From Alphaproteobacteria bacterium (lineage in GTDB: Bacteria > Pseudomonadota > Alphaproteobacteria > UBA8366 > JADFVY01), in contig JAOUMF010000045.1 in the NCBI GenBank assembly GCA_029881615.1, forward strand, positions 1-8,918: 8,918 nucleotides of DNA. Direction: 5' to 3'. Of this stretch, positions 7,807-8,918 are shown in pieces. Position 1 is the stretch's first letter. Each line of letters opens with the position of its first letter. Position numbers and translations under genes: made by a program. The notes under the pieces are model-generated. The model saw nothing but the letters and a program-made list of their open reading frames with translations, was not told the origin of the DNA and ran no database searches.

Positions 7807-7861
7807 CATATGAAGAAACATGAACGCATATGCAAAACATAAACTCATATACAATATGAAC
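7807..7861 (+). repeat. Imperfect 19-20-base direct repeats with CATATG cores
   Basis: CATATG at 7807 and 7827 and CATATA at 7846 recur at 20- and 19-base steps. The clearest pair is 7818-7836 and 7837-7855, adjacent 19-base units identical at 15 of 19 positions, followed by a partial copy (ATATGAAC, 7854-7861). The block ends 26 bases before the start of the plus-strand gene, so it sits in its promoter or leader. It could be an operator for a dimeric regulator bound on one face of the helix, as about 20 bases is near two turns. Function is not shown by the sequence. A TACAAT at 7850-7855 could serve as a -10, but there is no good -35. Confidence 0.55.
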
Positions 7862-7887
7862 CACCAAAGCATAGACAGGATCCGCGG

Positions 7888-8918
7888 ATGAAAAAATACA
7901 GCCTGAAGCATAGGCTCGACGCTCTTGGCTTGGCCTGGACAACGATTCTGCTTATCGCGGTCATGTCATCACTTATATATACCGGGCCAGCCCTGTGGCA
8001 AACTTGGACACATAGCGGCCCAACCCTTGTTACCAAAGGGAATGAAGCCGGCGGCGCCTTTGTCGCAGGGCATGATTTTGTCGCTTTTTACAGCGCGTCC
8101 CAAGCGGCGATCGGTGGCGAAGCCATCCATATATATAATGAATCCTATATGAAGCAGGTGCAGCACACACTTGTTGGAAATTCGACCTATGGTTACCTGG
8201 CCTTCATGTACCCGCCACCATACATTCTGCTAGTATCGCCGCTTTCTTTACTTCCGTATTTTCCGGCCCTTGCGTTATGGCTATTGATCCCGCTCGTGGC
8301 CTTGTTGCTGGCAATGGAACAAGGAATAAGAATGCCAACCACGTGGCTGGCGTTGGTTTTAACGGCCCCGGCAGTTGGCCAGGCCGCGTTCGCCGGACAA
8401 AATGGCCTGTTGTTTGCCGCCCTGCTTGCGGGCGGCCTGTTGTGGCATGAACGCAAGCCAATCCCCGCCGGAATCCTGCTCGGAATAGCTATTGCAAAAC
8501 CTCAGATCGCCGTTCTGGTATTTCCCGCATTGGTATTTGGTCGTCACTGGAAGGCCCTGGTCGCGGCAACCGTAACCACGGCTGTCATGATCGGCCTGTC
8601 AACCGCCCTGTTCGGCACCGAAATCTGGAATGCTTATGCCTCCGTCCCCAATCAGGCCCGTGAATGGCTCGCGGCAGGTCGACTGCCCTGGGCGCGCATG
8701 CCAACGGTTTATGCCAGCGTTCGCTTGGCTGGAACGTCCGATACCGCGGCAATAATAGCGCAGGGCGTAATCGCGTTAACCGTTCTGGGTGCGATCGCCT
8801 GGGCTTGGCGGCGCAATGTGTCGTCAAGTCTGCGCATCGCTATCTTGCTGGCCGGAATGCCCCTGACCACGCCGTTCCTGTACGACTACGACCTGCCTTT
8901 GATGCTGCCGGCACTGGC
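7888..8918 (+). CDS. GT87/DUF2029-type multi-pass membrane glycosyltransferase (C-terminus cut by window edge)
   Basis: An open frame of 343 codons runs from ATG 7888 off the window end without a stop. AGGA (7877-7880) lies seven bases upstream. The protein is strongly hydrophobic, with an N-terminal membrane segment (about 14-33) and many later ones (about 111-143, 152-166, 173-186, 193-217, 223-242, 286-306, 315-330). Family-like motifs are a loop HDFVAFYSA (62-70, with the acidic D63), YPPP (108-111), AGQNGLL (169-175), IAKPQ (202-206) and YDYDLP (332-337). These fit the GT-C-fold GT87 family, which includes the mycobacterial polyprenyl-phosphate-mannose-dependent mannosyltransferases. The substrate of the proteobacterial members is generally unknown. 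Codon use near the start is more AT-rich than in the cpa genes. It is divergent from the pilus operon, so a role in pilin or surface glycosylation is only a guess. Confidence 0.8.
   Translation, partial: MKKYSLKHRLDALGLAWTTILLIAVMSSLIYTGPALWQTWTHSGPTLVTKGNEAGGAFVAGHDFVAFYSASQAAIGGEAIHIYNESYMKQVQHTLVGNSTYGYLAFMYPPPYILLVSPLSLLPYFPALALWLLIPLVALLLAMEQGIRMPTTWLALVLTAPAVGQAAFAGQNGLLFAALLAGGLLWHERKPIPAGILLGIAIAKPQIAVLVFPALVFGRHWKALVAATVTTAVMIGLSTALFGTEIWNAYASVPNQAREWLAAGRLPWARMPTVYASVRLAGTSDTAAIIAQGVIALTVLGAIAWAWRRNVSSSLRIAILLAGMPLTTPFLYDYDLPLMLPAL

Larger units (their letters stand above)
7303..7887. other. Divergent intergenic region between cpaA and the GT87-type gene
   Basis: 585 bases with no convincing gene. 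The cpaA-proximal part, particularly 7400-7470, is AT-rich and carries the CtrA-type box and a candidate promoter. A GAATC (GANTC) lies at 7356-7360. A perfect ten-base palindrome TTAATATTAA lies at 7535-7544. A run of eight T at 7463-7470 has no stable hairpin before it, so I do not call a terminator. The stretch 7750-7806 is C-rich, and 7807-7861 holds direct repeats ahead of the plus-strand gene. I looked for a Flp pilin (hydrophobic helix with a GATAIEYGL-like motif) on both strands and saw none. The longer open frames here have low-complexity, uncharacteristic translations and poor ribosome sites. Confidence 0.7.

Noticed and set aside
7631..7813. 60-codon plus-strand frame starting at ATG 7631
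   Set aside because: The product is Pro/Arg-rich with no coherent character, and the purine-rich site is about 12 bases from the ATG. It ends inside the CATATG repeat block. A real small gene cannot be excluded but is not supported.

Overview
The window carries most of a Tad/Flp (type IVc) pilus assembly locus on the minus strand, followed by a divergent, incomplete membrane glycosyltransferase gene on the plus strand. Reading along the minus strand, the order is cpaA (prepilin peptidase), cpaB (periplasmic assembly protein), cpaC (secretin), cpaD (pilus lipoprotein), cpaE/tadZ (receiver-ParA-like localisation protein), cpaF/tadA (assembly ATPase) and tadB/cpaG (inner-membrane platform protein, cut by the window edge at base 1). 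This is the alphaproteobacterial (Caulobacter/Rhizobium-type) gene order. The GC-rich but moderate composition, a CtrA-type site and the CpaD/CpaE family types also suggest Alphaproteobacteria. I cannot name a genus from this sequence alone.

Layout: 1-510 tadB (partial), 510-2258 cpaF, 2308-3540 cpaE, 3594-4259 cpaD, 4272-5654 cpaC, 5674-6759 cpaB, 6790-7302 cpaA. The gaps are short (a 1-base overlap up to 53 bases) and I see no internal terminator, so this looks like one operon read from the 7.4 kb region downwards. Two starts need correction against a naive reading: cpaD most likely starts at the ATG at 4259 rather than the upstream TTG, and cpaE uses GTG.

The 585-base divergent intergenic region (7303-7887) holds no convincing gene. 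It does hold a perfect TTAA-N7-TTAAC CtrA-type box placed over the -35 of a candidate cpa promoter, a GANTC site between that promoter and cpaA, and a set of imperfect 19-20-base CATATG-containing direct repeats just ahead of the plus-strand gene. No Flp pilin gene is present where many alphaproteobacteria keep it, upstream of cpaA.

How the genes work together: CpaA processes the prepilin. CpaF powers assembly at the TadB (and, beyond the window, TadC) platform. CpaE places the machine in the cell, and CpaB, CpaC and CpaD form the periplasmic and outer-membrane exit channel. The plus-strand gene (7888 to the window end) is a GT87/DUF2029-type multi-pass protein whose role is unknown. This is mainly a well-known system. 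The parts most worth checking are the duplicated-looking N-terminal domain of CpaF, the regulatory sites and the missing pilin.
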